Shown piece after piece: positions 44,505-53,628 of a DNA stretch of 64,000 bases. The stretch's first letter is position 1. The number at the start of each line of letters is the position of its first letter. A program made the translations under genes and the position numbers. The notes below the pieces were generated by a model. The model searched no databases, was not told the origin of the DNA, and worked only from the letters and a program-made list of their open reading frames with translations. Source of the DNA: Marinobacter sp. S0848L (GTDB lineage Bacteria > Pseudomonadota > Gammaproteobacteria > Pseudomonadales > Oleiphilaceae); the NCBI RefSeq assembly GCF_023016065.1, contig NZ_JALKAQ010000012.1, positions 1-64,000 of the forward strand, in the 5' to 3' direction.

Positions 44505-44694
44505 GCGATCTGGCGGGACGGCCTCCGAAAAACCGCTACGAGCCCCCGCAAGCGGGTCCGGCCAGCAATCATAGATTGCTGTCGTTCGTCGGCGCATGAA
44601 GCTGCGCTTCATAAACGCTTGTCTCACCCATGTGCGCTTCTCTTCGGCCATCCTTGGCCTTCGAAATTTTTCGGAGGCCGTCCCACCAGCTCGC
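44505..44694 (-). repeat. Palindromic intergenic element D (extended core)
   Basis: This 190-bp element fills most of the 359-bp gap between hemE and the PilZ gene. 28-bp arms (44505-44532, 44667-44694) match with two mismatches. On the minus strand the centre has GGCCAAGGATGGCC, a linker with AAGCG, and ACATGGGTGAG, a variant of the A-C core. It carries extra small hairpins not in the other copies: CCCGC/GCGGG near 44544-44555 and AGCAATC/GATTGCT near 44564-44580. The rest of the gap (44695-44817) shows only a possible TATAGT -10 box near 44778. Confidence 0.8.
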
Positions 44695-44817
44695 TTTAAG
44701 CTTCGCTGCTGTTCGCCAATAGCAACGGGTTTCGTTTAGAGAAGTTCGTGGTGATGGATTCCCCTTTGTGTCCGGTCTATAGTCATAGCAGATCTATTAA
44801 AGACTTGGAGACACGCT

Positions 44818-45186
44818 TTGGCTGCCCAAAATCCCGAAAATCGCCGTTTCCACCGTATTAGCTTTGATGCTCCCTGTGAGCTGCATTGGCAGGAACAGGT
44901 GTGGTCAACGGAGGTGTTGGATATCTCCCTCAAGGGGGCGCTTGTAGAGCGGCCAGAAGGCTGGGGTGTGCCACTCGGTGAGCCCTGTGAGCTTGTTATA
45001 CAGCTGAACGGCCACGAGGCGGGCATTGTGATGGCGGTGGAGTTGGTGCACGTTGAAGGGCATCGTCTGGGCTTTAAATGCCAGTACATCGATATCGAAA
45101 GTGCGATGCATTTGCGGCGGCTGGTCGAGTTGAATCTGGGCGATCCGGATTTGTTGGAGCGAGAGCTCGCGCATCTGATTGAATAA
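44818..45186 (+). CDS. PilZ-domain protein, c-di-GMP binding
   Basis: 122 residues from TTG 44818, chosen for GGAG 7 nt upstream. A single PilZ domain with the intact R-x-x-x-R motif (Arg9 to Arg13 in RRFHR) and D-x-S-x-x-G (DISLKG), so it should bind cyclic di-GMP. No other domain. It is not the PilZ of the pilus biogenesis operon by position; its target is unknown. It faces radA with only 10 bp between stops. Confidence 0.85.
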   Translation: MAAQNPENRRFHRISFDAPCELHWQEQVWSTEVLDISLKGALVERPEGWGVPLGEPCELVIQLNGHEAGIVMAVELVHVEGHRLGFKCQYIDIESAMHLRRLVELNLGDPDLLERELAHLIE

Positions 45187-45188
45187 GA

Positions 45189-45209
45189 GGAGGAGTTTAA
45201 AACTCCTCC
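45189..45209. terminator. Perfect hairpin over the PilZ gene/radA convergence
   Basis: GGAGGAGTTT, one base, AAACTCCTCC: a 10-bp perfect inverted repeat that includes the last codons and stop of radA and begins just past the PilZ gene. No U-run follows on either strand, so it may be a weak terminator or transcript-end hairpin. Confidence 0.45.
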
Positions 45210-46576
45210 AATGCCGAAAGCGCATCCGATAGTTTGGTCACCGGAATAACCTTCATCCCCTCGATAGGCTTACGCGGTGCATTGGCTTTTGGAACCAGTG
45301 CCCGGGTGAAGCCATGCTTGGAGGCTTCGTAAATTCGCTCTTGCCCGCTAGGCACGGGGCGAATCTCGCCGGAAAGGCCGACTTCCCCGAAAATCACCAA
45401 ATCCTGCGGCAAAGCCCTGTTGCGGAAAGACGAAACAACCGCAGCCAGCAGCGCCAAATCCGCGCTGGTCTCAGCTACCTTCACGCCGCCAACCACGTTC
45501 ACAAACACATCCTGATCCGCCACATGCATACCACCATGACGGTGCAGAACCGCTAACAACATCGCCAAACGATTCTGATCCAAGCCAACCGCAACCCGTC
45601 TTGGGTAACTGCCCTGAGCCATATCCACCAATGCCTGAATCTCCACCAGCATCGGCCGAGTGCCTTCCCAGACCACCATCACCACACTGCCCGGAGCGGC
45701 GTCTTCGCCGCGGTTCAGGAAAATGGCGCTGGGGTTTTTTACCTCTTTCAGGCCCTGTTCCAGCATGGCGAAAACGCCCAGTTCATTCACCGCGCCAAAT
45801 CGGTTCTTGATGCCCCGCAGGGTGCGGTAACGGCTGTCGCTGGAGCCTTCCAGCAGGATCGAGCAGTCGATCATGTGTTCCAGCACTTTTGGCCCGGCCA
45901 AGCTGCCGTCTTTGGTGACGTGGCCAACCAAAAACAAGATGGTGCCGGTCTGCTTGGCGAAGCGGGTCAGGTAAGCGGCGCTTTCGCGCACTTGCGAGAC
46001 GGAGCCGGGAGCCGATTCGATGTCGGCAACGTGCATCACCTGAATACTGTCCACCACCAGAATGCGCGGCTTTTCTGCTTCGGCCACTTGCATGACCCGC
46101 TCGACGCTGGTCTCCGACAGCATTTTCAGGTCTTTGGTAGGCAGGCCGAGTCGCTTGGCGCGCATGGCCACCTGTTGCAGCGATTCCTCACCCGTTACAT
46201 ACAGGGCGGGGTGCTGGGCTGCCAACTGGCATACGGCTTGAAGTAACAAGGTACTTTTACCGGCGCCGGGATGGCCGCCCATTAACACCGCTGAGCCTTC
46301 GATCAGGCCGCCACCGAGCACGCGGTCAAATTCCTGCATACCGGTGCTGATGCGGGCCTGTTCGGCCAGGCTGACCTCGTCAAGGCTTTTCACCTCCGAC
46401 AAGCTGCCGGCATAGCCCTCGAAGCGAATGCCTCGAACGCCTTTGGTGTTGTTGCCGGAGATGCCGCGCACTTCGCTGACGGTATTCCAGGCCTGGCAGG
46501 CGGTGCATTGGCCCTGCCATTTGGAGTAATCAGCGCCGCACTCGGTGCAGACGTACGCTGTTTTGGTCTTTGCCAT
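45197..46576 (-). CDS. radA: DNA repair protein RadA
   Basis: RecA-like branch-migration helicase acting in recombination. 459 residues: zinc finger C-T-E-C and C-T-A-C (10-28), Walker A GGHPGAGKSTLL near 100, the RadA-specific GIKNRFG near 256, and a Lon-like C-terminal domain (about 290-455). Its ATG overlaps the ettA stop (TAATG), so ettA and radA are translationally coupled. Confidence 0.96.
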   Translation of the reverse strand: MAKTKTAYVCTECGADYSKWQGQCTACQAWNTVSEVRGISGNNTKGVRGIRFEGYAGSLSEVKSLDEVSLAEQARISTGMQEFDRVLGGGLIEGSAVLMGGHPGAGKSTLLLQAVCQLAAQHPALYVTGEESLQQVAMRAKRLGLPTKDLKMLSETSVERVMQVAEAEKPRILVVDSIQVMHVADIESAPGSVSQVRESAAYLTRFAKQTGTILFLVGHVTKDGSLAGPKVLEHMIDCSILLEGSSDSRYRTLRGIKNRFGAVNELGVFAMLEQGLKEVKNPSAIFLNRGEDAAPGSVVMVVWEGTRPMLVEIQALVDMAQGSYPRRVAVGLDQNRLAMLLAVLHRHGGMHVADQDVFVNVVGGVKVAETSADLALLAAVVSSFRNRALPQDLVIFGEVGLSGEIRPVPSGQERIYEASKHGFTRALVPKANAPRKPIEGMKVIPVTKLSDALSALEEF

Positions 46577-48264
46577 TACGCCAGCTTCTTGTACTTCATG
46601 CGCTTGGGCTGCATCGCAGAATCGCCCTTACGCTTCTTGAAGTCGGCGTCGTATTCCGTGAAGTTGCCATCGAAATACACTACCTCGCCGTCGTCTTCGA
46701 ACGCCAGGATGTGTGTTGCCACACGGTCCAAGAACCAACGGTCGTGCGAGATCACCAGTGCAGAGCCCGGGAAGTTCAGCAGTGCTTCTTCCAGTGCGCG
46801 CAGGGTTTCTACGTCGAGGTCGTTGGTGGGTTCGTCCAGCAGCAGCACGTTGCCGCCCTGTTTCAGCAGCTTGGCGAGATGCAGTCGGTTACGCTCACCG
46901 CCAGACAGGTCGCCAACACGCTTCTGCTGGTCGGTGCCTTTGAAGTTAAAGCGGCCCACGTAAGCCCGGGACGGGGTCTCGTAGTTGCCGACTTTGATGA
47001 TGTCGTTGCCGTCAGACAGCTCTTCCCAAACGGTCTTGCTGCCATCCAGATCGCGCATTTGATCGACATACGCAAGTTCAACGGTCTCGCCAACGGTGAT
47101 GGAGCCGGAGTTTGGCTGGTCCATGCCGGCGATCATCTTGAACAGCGTCGATTTACCCGCGCCGTTACCACCGATGATGCCTACAATGGCTCCGGGAGGC
47201 ACGGTCAGTGAAACGTCTTCGTACAGCAGGCGGTCGCCAAAGGCTTTGCTGATGCCTTCAACTTCAATCACCTTGTCGCCCAGACGCGGTCCGGGTGGGA
47301 TGTACAGCTCGTTGGTTTCGTTACGCTTCTGGAATTCCTGAGAACTCATTTCTTCGAAGCGAGACAGACGGGCCTTGCTCTTGGACTGGCGGCCTTTGGC
47401 ATTCGAGCGAACCCATTCCAGCTCTTGCTTAACAGCTTTCTGGTGAGCCGCTTCCTGTTTGGATTCCATCTCCAGACGTTTTTCTTTGTTCTCCAGCCAC
47501 TGGCTGTAGTTACCTTCAAACGGAATGCCCTGGCCACGGTCCAGTTCGAGAATCCAGCCGGCGACGTTGTCCAGGAAGTAACGGTCGTGGGTAATCGCAA
47601 CCACGGTACCTTCGTAATCGTGCAGGAAGCGCTCCAGCCAGGCGACGGACTCTGCGTCCAAGTGGTTCGTCGGCTCGTCGAGCAGCAGCATGTCCGGGCC
47701 GGAAAGCAGCAAGCGGCACAGGGCTACCCGGCGGCGCTCACCACCGGACAGAACTTTTACTTTCTGATCCCAAGCCGGAAGGCGCAGTGCGTCGGCGGCG
47801 ACTTCCATTTTGCGTTCGATGTCGTGGCCGTCGGTGGCCTGGATGATGGCTTCCAGTTTGCCTTGTTTCTTGGCCAGTTCGTCAAAGTCGGCGTCGGGCT
47901 CGGCGTACGCGGCGTACACCTGATCAAGCTCGGCCAAGGCGTTGTGAACGTGAGCAACAGATTCGTCCACAATTTCTTTGACGGTTTTCTCTTCGTCCAG
48001 TTCGGGTTCCTGCGGCAGGTAGCCAACATTGATGCCGGGCTGCGGGCGGGCTTCACCGATGTAATCCTGGTCAACGCCAGCCATAATGCGAAGCAGGGTG
48101 GATTTACCGGAACCGTTCAGGCCGAGTACGCCAATTTTGGCGCCCGGAAAGAAACTAAGAGAAATGTCTTTCAGGATTTCTCGCTTGGGTGGTACCACTT
48201 TGCCCACGCGGTCCATGCTGTATACGTAAGACCCTGTTGAGCCTGTTTTGTTACCTTTTGACAA
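46576..48264 (-). CDS. ettA: Energy-dependent translational throttle protein EttA
   Basis: ABC-F protein that binds the ribosomal E site and gates entry into elongation according to ATP/ADP. 562 residues with two ABC domains (Walker A GLNGSGKS near 48 and GGNGAGKS near 360; signatures LSGGERRR and LSGGERNR) and the linker PtIM. Start taken as TTG 48264 with AAGG 8-9 nt upstream; it adds a short SKGNKTGSTG leader compared with E. coli. It is followed at once by radA. Confidence 0.94.
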   Translation of the reverse strand: MSKGNKTGSTGSYVYSMDRVGKVVPPKREILKDISLSFFPGAKIGVLGLNGSGKSTLLRIMAGVDQDYIGEARPQPGINVGYLPQEPELDEEKTVKEIVDESVAHVHNALAELDQVYAAYAEPDADFDELAKKQGKLEAIIQATDGHDIERKMEVAADALRLPAWDQKVKVLSGGERRRVALCRLLLSGPDMLLLDEPTNHLDAESVAWLERFLHDYEGTVVAITHDRYFLDNVAGWILELDRGQGIPFEGNYSQWLENKEKRLEMESKQEAAHQKAVKQELEWVRSNAKGRQSKSKARLSRFEEMSSQEFQKRNETNELYIPPGPRLGDKVIEVEGISKAFGDRLLYEDVSLTVPPGAIVGIIGGNGAGKSTLFKMIAGMDQPNSGSITVGETVELAYVDQMRDLDGSKTVWEELSDGNDIIKVGNYETPSRAYVGRFNFKGTDQQKRVGDLSGGERNRLHLAKLLKQGGNVLLLDEPTNDLDVETLRALEEALLNFPGSALVISHDRWFLDRVATHILAFEDDGEVVYFDGNFTEYDADFKKRKGDSAMQPKRMKYKKLA

Positions 48265-48724
48265 TTTAAATACCTTTTAGATTCGATGATTCGGGGCTTC
48301 CTGTGAGTTCTGCGACAGGTAGCTACGTAATGTTGGCGGTCGCGAAAAACCATAAAGCGCTAATGTGAAAATAGTAACTTTTGTCGGTGATTTATGGTTT
48401 TTCCAATCAAAGTAAGTAGGTTGGGCAATGAGACCAGAGTTAAGCCTTTGCTTCAAGGCTCTGTGCCGGTCTATTGGCCCAGCCTCTATGCCTGCATGAA
48501 AGTGGGTGTTCGGTCACCCATTGTTCAATAGCGTTTTCCTAGTGGCCAGGTTTCGTAGATGGTTGCATTAGGGCGTCGTCAAAATACTTTAGGATAATTC
48601 CTGAGCCATCAAGTTTTGACATTTTCCTGATAAAACCGCCACAAAGCCGTGACACTCAGTGGTTCATCATACCCGCTCAACGTCAGGTCAGACTTTCTGA
48701 GTCGTTAATGTGGTGGTTATTGTC
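48265..48724. other. 460-bp intergenic region with inverted repeats
   Basis: No supportable gene. It contains AAAAACCATAAA (48345-48356) and its exact complement TTTATGGTTTTT (48391-48402) with a 34-bp loop, and a small hairpin AGCCTT/AAGGCT near 48443-48460 nested between AGACC and GGTCT. It separates the divergent ettA and gtrA-like genes and should hold both promoters; none is clear enough to mark. Confidence 0.6.
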
Positions 48725-49114
48725 ATGAGCATAATCCTATCTCGCCAGTTTCAGGGATTTGTAGCGGCCGGTGGCCTGGCCACGCTGTTGCACTGGCTGG
48801 TAATGGCCTCCTTAATCGGCACCGGGCTTGCCCCCGTACTAGCAACTGCTTGCGGAAGTGTGTCTGGTGCGGTTCTGAATTATAGCCTTCAGCGATGTCT
48901 TGCGTTCCGCAGCGCCGGCCCTCATAGCGTTACGTTGATACGTTATATCAGCGCCTGTTTTGGTGCATGGTTCTGCAATCTCGGCTTCTTTTTCCTGCTC
49001 AGTAGTTTTCTTGCCCTTCCTGTCACTCTGTCACAAATCGTCACCACAGCGCTTGTCGCTGCACTGAATTACATCGTCTACCAGAGGCTGGTTTTCCATG
49101 AACAAACGTTGTGA
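48725..49114 (+). CDS. GtrA-family membrane protein, putative glycolipid flippase
   Basis: 129 residues, four predicted membrane segments (about 13-33, 38-55, 74-95, 103-122), as in GtrA, which flips undecaprenyl-phosphate sugars to the periplasm. Start ATG 48725 gives the compact family length; GTG 48710 is possible. It overlaps the following GT2 gene by 17 bp. First gene of a five-gene overlapping run, so likely part of a sugar-transfer cassette. Confidence 0.75.
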   Translation: MSIILSRQFQGFVAAGGLATLLHWLVMASLIGTGLAPVLATACGSVSGAVLNYSLQRCLAFRSAGPHSVTLIRYISACFGAWFCNLGFFFLLSSFLALPVTLSQIVTTALVAALNYIVYQRLVFHEQTL

Positions 49115-50138
49115 ATTGCCCGTTGTACCTTTTGACGGTCGGTCTGATAAGCCGCTGTTATCGTTGGTGGTGCCGCTATATAACGAACGTCCGATGCTGC
49201 CCCTTTTCTTTGACCGGGTTCTACCGGTGCTGGCCACCCTGGAGCTGCATTGGGAAATGGTGCTGGTTGATGATGGCAGTGATGATGGCAGCGCTCAATA
49301 CATCCGCGATGTTATTGAGCGAACGCCCGGCATTCGGTTGATTAAGCTGAGCCGGAATTTCGGCAAAGAGGCCGCAATGACAGCGGGTCTGGAATATGCC
49401 AGCGGCGATGCGGTGATCGTGTTGGATGCAGACTTGCAAGACCCGCCGGAGCAAATTCCGGCAATGGTTGAGTGCTGGCAGTCGGGTGTCGACGTTGTTC
49501 TGATGCAGCGGCGCTCACGGGCGGGCGAAACCGCATTCAAGCGCTGGAGCGCGCATCTGTTCTATAGACTGCTGAATCGAACCAGCCGAACAAATATTCC
49601 CGTCGATACGGGTGATTTTCGGTTAATGAGCCGTAAAGCCGTTGACGCGTTGTTAGTGCTGACGGAACGCAACCGTTACATGAAAGGACTGTTTGCCTGG
49701 ATTGGTATGTCTACACAGGTTATTCAGTACGATCGAGAGCCCCGAGCGGCAGGCGAAACAAAATGGGATTACCCCGGGCTGGTCGGGTTGGCGCTGGAAG
49801 GGCTGACTTCGTTTTCTGTATCGCCATTGCGCTGGGCAATATTGATCGGACTAATCGCGGCCAGCATGGGCGCAGTTTTCGGAGTGTGGATTGTGGTCAA
49901 GGCATTAATGCTGGGTGATGCCACCAGCGGTTACCCTTCGCTGATGGCGATGATCAGCTTCCTCGGCGGTGTTCAGTTGATGAGTGTGGGTATTGTGGGG
50001 GAGTACGTTGGCAAGACCTACATGGAATCAAAGCAGCGCCCGGTGTACCTGGCAGATGAGGTGATCGAAAACCGGAATGGCACACATCGACAGGTACACC
50101 GTAAAACAACGGGGGTGCGGCATGTCAAAGCGGTTTAG
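49098..50138 (+). CDS. GT2 glycosyltransferase, GtrB/ArnC-like
   Basis: 346 residues: an N-terminal GT-A domain (LSLVVPLYNER near 21, LVDDGSDDGS near 56, VLDADLQDPPEQ near 110) and two C-terminal membrane segments (about 248-275 and 285-310). This layout is that of enzymes charging undecaprenyl phosphate with a sugar (GtrB, ArnC, DPM1-like). The nucleotide sugar cannot be read from the sequence. Overlaps both neighbours. Confidence 0.85.
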   Translation: MNKRCELPVVPFDGRSDKPLLSLVVPLYNERPMLPLFFDRVLPVLATLELHWEMVLVDDGSDDGSAQYIRDVIERTPGIRLIKLSRNFGKEAAMTAGLEYASGDAVIVLDADLQDPPEQIPAMVECWQSGVDVVLMQRRSRAGETAFKRWSAHLFYRLLNRTSRTNIPVDTGDFRLMSRKAVDALLVLTERNRYMKGLFAWIGMSTQVIQYDREPRAAGETKWDYPGLVGLALEGLTSFSVSPLRWAILIGLIAASMGAVFGVWIVVKALMLGDATSGYPSLMAMISFLGGVQLMSVGIVGEYVGKTYMESKQRPVYLADEVIENRNGTHRQVHRKTTGVRHVKAV

Positions 50139-51621
50139 CGTATGGCTGTTGATACTGGTTGCAGTGCTGGTTAGCCGCTTTATCGGTATGGCTCTTTTTC
50201 CCTTTTCCGATACCACAGAGCCGCGCTACGCGGAAATTGCCCGCCTGATGGTCGAAACCGGTGACTGGATTACGCCCTGGTTCGAGCCGAACGTTCCTTT
50301 TTGGGGTAAACCGCCTTTGTCTTTCTGGGCGCAGGCACTGTCCATTAAGGCATTCGGCGTTACCGAGTTTTCGCTGAGATTTCCGTCTTGGTTGGCAACG
50401 CTTGCCATGGTGTGGCTGGTTTGGCGACTTGCGCTGCAAATCTGGAGTGTTCAGGTGGCTCGATGGAGTTGCCTCGTGTTCGCCACCATGGCACTTACTT
50501 ACATCAGCGCCGGCGCGGTCATGACGGACGCCTTTCTGGCGCTAGGAACGACCCTTGCCTTGGTTAGTTTCTGTCTGGTGGTGGCTGGAGAGGGTGGGCT
50601 GTGGCGGTGGCTTTTTTTTCTTGGAATTGCGATCGGGCTTCTGTCTAAAGGGCCGTTAGCTTTGGTTCTAATCGGAATTCCCATTGTACTTTGGTTGTCT
50701 CTTTCTTGGAGGGAGGCGATCAATAATCTGCAGAGTCTACCATGGTGCCGGGGGACCTTGATGACGGCGGTTCTGGTCTGCCCATGGTACCTGTTGGCTG
50801 AACTTAAAACCCCCGGATTCCTGGACTACTTTATCGTAGGAGAGCATATTCGCCGGTTTTTGGATCCGGGGTGGGTGGGCGATCTCTACGGCAGTGCCCA
50901 TAATCAACCTAAAGGCATGATCTGGATGTTCTGGTTGTGGGCCTCGTTTCCTTGGGGCATCGTTGCCTTGGTCAGCCTGGCGGTTGCATGGTTCCGTGGG
51001 AAACGCCGCGGCATTGTGAGCAAGACATTGTCAGACCCGGGCGCCAGCTTTTTGTTGGTCAGCTCGCTGGCTCCTATGCTGTTTTTCACGCTGGCCGGCA
51101 ATACACTCTGGACATACATTTTACCGTCGTTACCGTTTACGGCTATTTTGATCGGCCGTTGGGCGTCGGAATGTCAGTCTTTCCGATTGGCCCGGGTGCG
51201 GGGAGGCTTGGTTGCATTGGTCCCGGTTTTACTGGCCGTGTTCGTGGGCTTGGCCGCCACCGGGTGGCAGTCGCTCAAGACAGAGAAAGAACTGGTGGGC
51301 TATTATCAGTTAACGCGAACAGCCGACGACAGTCCGTTGATTTACTTGGATGACCTGCCATTTTCAGCCCGATTTTACTCAGGTGGGACCGCTCTGGAAG
51401 AAACAGAAAATGGTTTGAACCGCTTGCAAGCGGCCGAGACGTATCAGCATTTGTATGTTGCGGTTCCCCGAAACTGGCGGAAAGAGAAAGTGGCAGGCTT
51501 GGCGACTTCTGCCCGAAAAGTTATGGAAAATAGACGTTATCAATTGTTGGTCATTGCCGGAATGCGCGATGATCAGCCATCGGTGCCTGACGCTAACGGA
51601 GTACGCTTGAGTGACATCTAA
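50122..51621 (+). CDS. GT39/ArnT-like membrane glycosyltransferase
   Basis: 499 residues from ATG 50122 (17-bp overlap with the GT2 gene). About 11-12 membrane segments and the ArnT/PMT motif FSDTTEPRYAEIARLM near residue 28, with the acidic residues used to bind the undecaprenyl-phosphate sugar. It would transfer the sugar to an envelope acceptor in the periplasm, perhaps lipid A or O-antigen. No arnA, arnB or arnD is nearby, so L-Ara4N is not indicated. The response-regulator start overlaps its end. Confidence 0.8.
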   Translation: MSKRFSVWLLILVAVLVSRFIGMALFPFSDTTEPRYAEIARLMVETGDWITPWFEPNVPFWGKPPLSFWAQALSIKAFGVTEFSLRFPSWLATLAMVWLVWRLALQIWSVQVARWSCLVFATMALTYISAGAVMTDAFLALGTTLALVSFCLVVAGEGGLWRWLFFLGIAIGLLSKGPLALVLIGIPIVLWLSLSWREAINNLQSLPWCRGTLMTAVLVCPWYLLAELKTPGFLDYFIVGEHIRRFLDPGWVGDLYGSAHNQPKGMIWMFWLWASFPWGIVALVSLAVAWFRGKRRGIVSKTLSDPGASFLLVSSLAPMLFFTLAGNTLWTYILPSLPFTAILIGRWASECQSFRLARVRGGLVALVPVLLAVFVGLAATGWQSLKTEKELVGYYQLTRTADDSPLIYLDDLPFSARFYSGGTALEETENGLNRLQAAETYQHLYVAVPRNWRKEKVAGLATSARKVMENRRYQLLVIAGMRDDQPSVPDANGVRLSDI

Positions 51622-52342
51622 TCAACCACCGCTCAGACTATTAATTGTTGAAGACCAGGTCGACCTTGCGGAAAATCTGTTCGAATTCCTGGGTGAAGAA
51701 CGCTATGTATTGGACTTTGCAGCTGACGGCTTGACGGCGTTGCATTTGCTGGCCACGCAAAACTACGACGTTATCGTGCTCGACCTGATGCTGCCCGGCG
51801 TCAATGGCTATGATATTTGTCAACGTATCCGCAATGACCTGCAGTGCCAGACCCCTGTTATTCTGATGACAGCATTGGGCGGCCTGCCTGACAAGGAGAA
51901 AGGGTTTGATTGCGGTGCAGATGATTACCTCGTGAAGCCTTTTGAGCTGCGTGAGTTGCAACTGCGGGTTGAAGCCTTGCATCGACGCTATGCGCCACAG
52001 AGGCCGATCCTGTCAGCGGGTGATATTCGGTTCGATCCGGGCACGTTGGAAGTAGAATTGAACGGATCGAAAACGTCTTTGTCCGGGACACCTGCCCGCC
52101 TGTTTGAATTGTTGGTTCGTGCATACCCGAGTTTTCTCAGCCATGAAGCGCTGAGTGAAGCACTTTGGGGAGCGCGTCATGTGGGAGTGGAGGGAAACAG
52201 TCTTCGTACCCACATCTACACGCTTCGAAAGTCGCTGCAGGCCAGTTTGGGCCGTGGGCTGGTTAAAACGGTTCATGGTCGAGGGTACAGCTTGGAAGTC
52301 CCTGCGGGCACCTCTGCGATAAAAGCGCCTGAAACGCCATGA
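51611..52342 (+). CDS. OmpR-family response regulator
   Basis: 243 residues from GTG 51611. Receiver domain with Asp58 (VLDLMLPG) as phospho-acceptor, acidic pair EDQVD near 14, Lys108-region VKPF; C-terminal winged helix (about 130-232, ending TVHGRGYSLE). It lies inside the glycosyltransferase run and overlaps the sensor gene by 4 bp, so it most likely controls this locus. Confidence 0.92.
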   Translation: MTSNQPPLRLLIVEDQVDLAENLFEFLGEERYVLDFAADGLTALHLLATQNYDVIVLDLMLPGVNGYDICQRIRNDLQCQTPVILMTALGGLPDKEKGFDCGADDYLVKPFELRELQLRVEALHRRYAPQRPILSAGDIRFDPGTLEVELNGSKTSLSGTPARLFELLVRAYPSFLSHEALSEALWGARHVGVEGNSLRTHIYTLRKSLQASLGRGLVKTVHGRGYSLEVPAGTSAIKAPETP

Positions 52343-53628
52343 AATCATCTTTGAGTGCACGTCTAACCCGTACCCTGTTTTTCCTGATTGCCGCCACAAC
52401 TGCAACCTCAATGTTTATTGTCGAGCTATTCGTTAATGATGTTGAGGACACCATTCTTAGTCTTGAACTGAAGGCCGACGCCGAATTTTTTACCGCGCAA
52501 CTTCAGAACGGGACATTTCAACCCATAAAAACGGCTCAGCTAGAGGCCGTTTTTCTGTCTGAAGGCGAGGCGGAGCTTTTGCTTCCCGAATATTTTCGTG
52601 GCCGCTCGCTGCCATTTTCCGACGAAATCGAGATCGGCGAGACAACGCTGTTAATCCTCGGTGAACAGCTGGAACACCCCGACGGCAAGCTCTTCCTGGC
52701 TCAGGATATTACCATCATGGAGAATCGTGAGTCCCTGGTGCAGATCGCTCTTGTTGGCGTAGCGGGCTTCATGCTTCTTGTCGGCTTTTTTGTTGCGCGA
52801 ACCGGAGCGCAATATCTGGTGCGCCCCTTCAGGAGGTTAACCCTCGAAGTTATGAGTACAAAGCCGGGGTCGTCCATGGAGCAAATTGATACGGGCTACC
52901 GTGATCAGGAATTCTGTGACATTGCAGAGGCGTTTAACCGCTTTTTGTCCGAGCTTGAACATCACGTTGAGCGAGAAAAGTCGTTTGTGAAGTTGGCCAG
53001 TCATGAGCTGCGAACACCGTTGGCCGTGATAAGTGGGGCGTTGAATGTGCTGGAACAACGGCAAAGTTTGTCGCCAGCGGATCAGAATACCCTCGCCCGT
53101 ATTCGCCGTGCTGTGCAAACCATGCGCGACGATACCGAGGTTCTGCTTGAGCTTGCTCGCAGTGAAGTGTCCGAAAGCGATGCGAAGATCATAGTGCTTC
53201 AAGAGGTGGTCCAGAACACGGTCGATGATCTGGAGCATAGCAACCCGGATCATGCCGGGCGCATCACGGTTCACAGCAGTGGACGAGGCTTGAAAGTCGA
53301 AACTCATCCCGCCCTGGTGCGAATGTTAATTCGCAACTTGTTGCAAAATGCGCTTCGGCACACCCGTGCTGCAGTCGAAGTTCGGATGATCGCAAACAAA
53401 ATTACGGTGAGAGATTTTGGGTCCGGATTGCCCATTCTAGTAACCGAGCATCTAAAAGCCGCCAAAGCACCGAGTGCTATTACCTCTGCAACCGGCGAAC
53501 TCAGCAACACTACCTTTGGGTTGCTGATTGTTCGCCTGGTTTGTGAACGGTTAGGCTGGGACTTGGAGATAGCCCAGTCAGATAGCGAAGGTACGGAATT
53601 TGTGATTCACGTTCATAGCCTGGATTGA
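52339..53628 (+). CDS. Sensor histidine kinase
   Basis: 429 residues: membrane segments near 13-31 and 133-155 flank a ~100-residue periplasmic sensor with many acidic residues; HAMP-like linker; HisKA with His222 in ASHELRTPLAVI; HATPase with N-box NLLQNALRHT and DFGSGLP. The second glycine-rich box (NTTFGLLIV) is divergent. Partner of the upstream regulator. Its last 16 bp overlap the convergent LtaS-like gene. Confidence 0.9.
   Translation: MKSSLSARLTRTLFFLIAATTATSMFIVELFVNDVEDTILSLELKADAEFFTAQLQNGTFQPIKTAQLEAVFLSEGEAELLLPEYFRGRSLPFSDEIEIGETTLLILGEQLEHPDGKLFLAQDITIMENRESLVQIALVGVAGFMLLVGFFVARTGAQYLVRPFRRLTLEVMSTKPGSSMEQIDTGYRDQEFCDIAEAFNRFLSELEHHVEREKSFVKLASHELRTPLAVISGALNVLEQRQSLSPADQNTLARIRRAVQTMRDDTEVLLELARSEVSESDAKIIVLQEVVQNTVDDLEHSNPDHAGRITVHSSGRGLKVETHPALVRMLIRNLLQNALRHTRAAVEVRMIANKITVRDFGSGLPILVTEHLKAAKAPSAITSATGELSNTTFGLLIVRLVCERLGWDLEIAQSDSEGTEFVIHVHSLD

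Noticed and set aside
48725..51621. arn operon for L-Ara4N modification
   Set aside because: Only ArnC-like and ArnT-like genes are present; arnA, arnB and arnD are absent.
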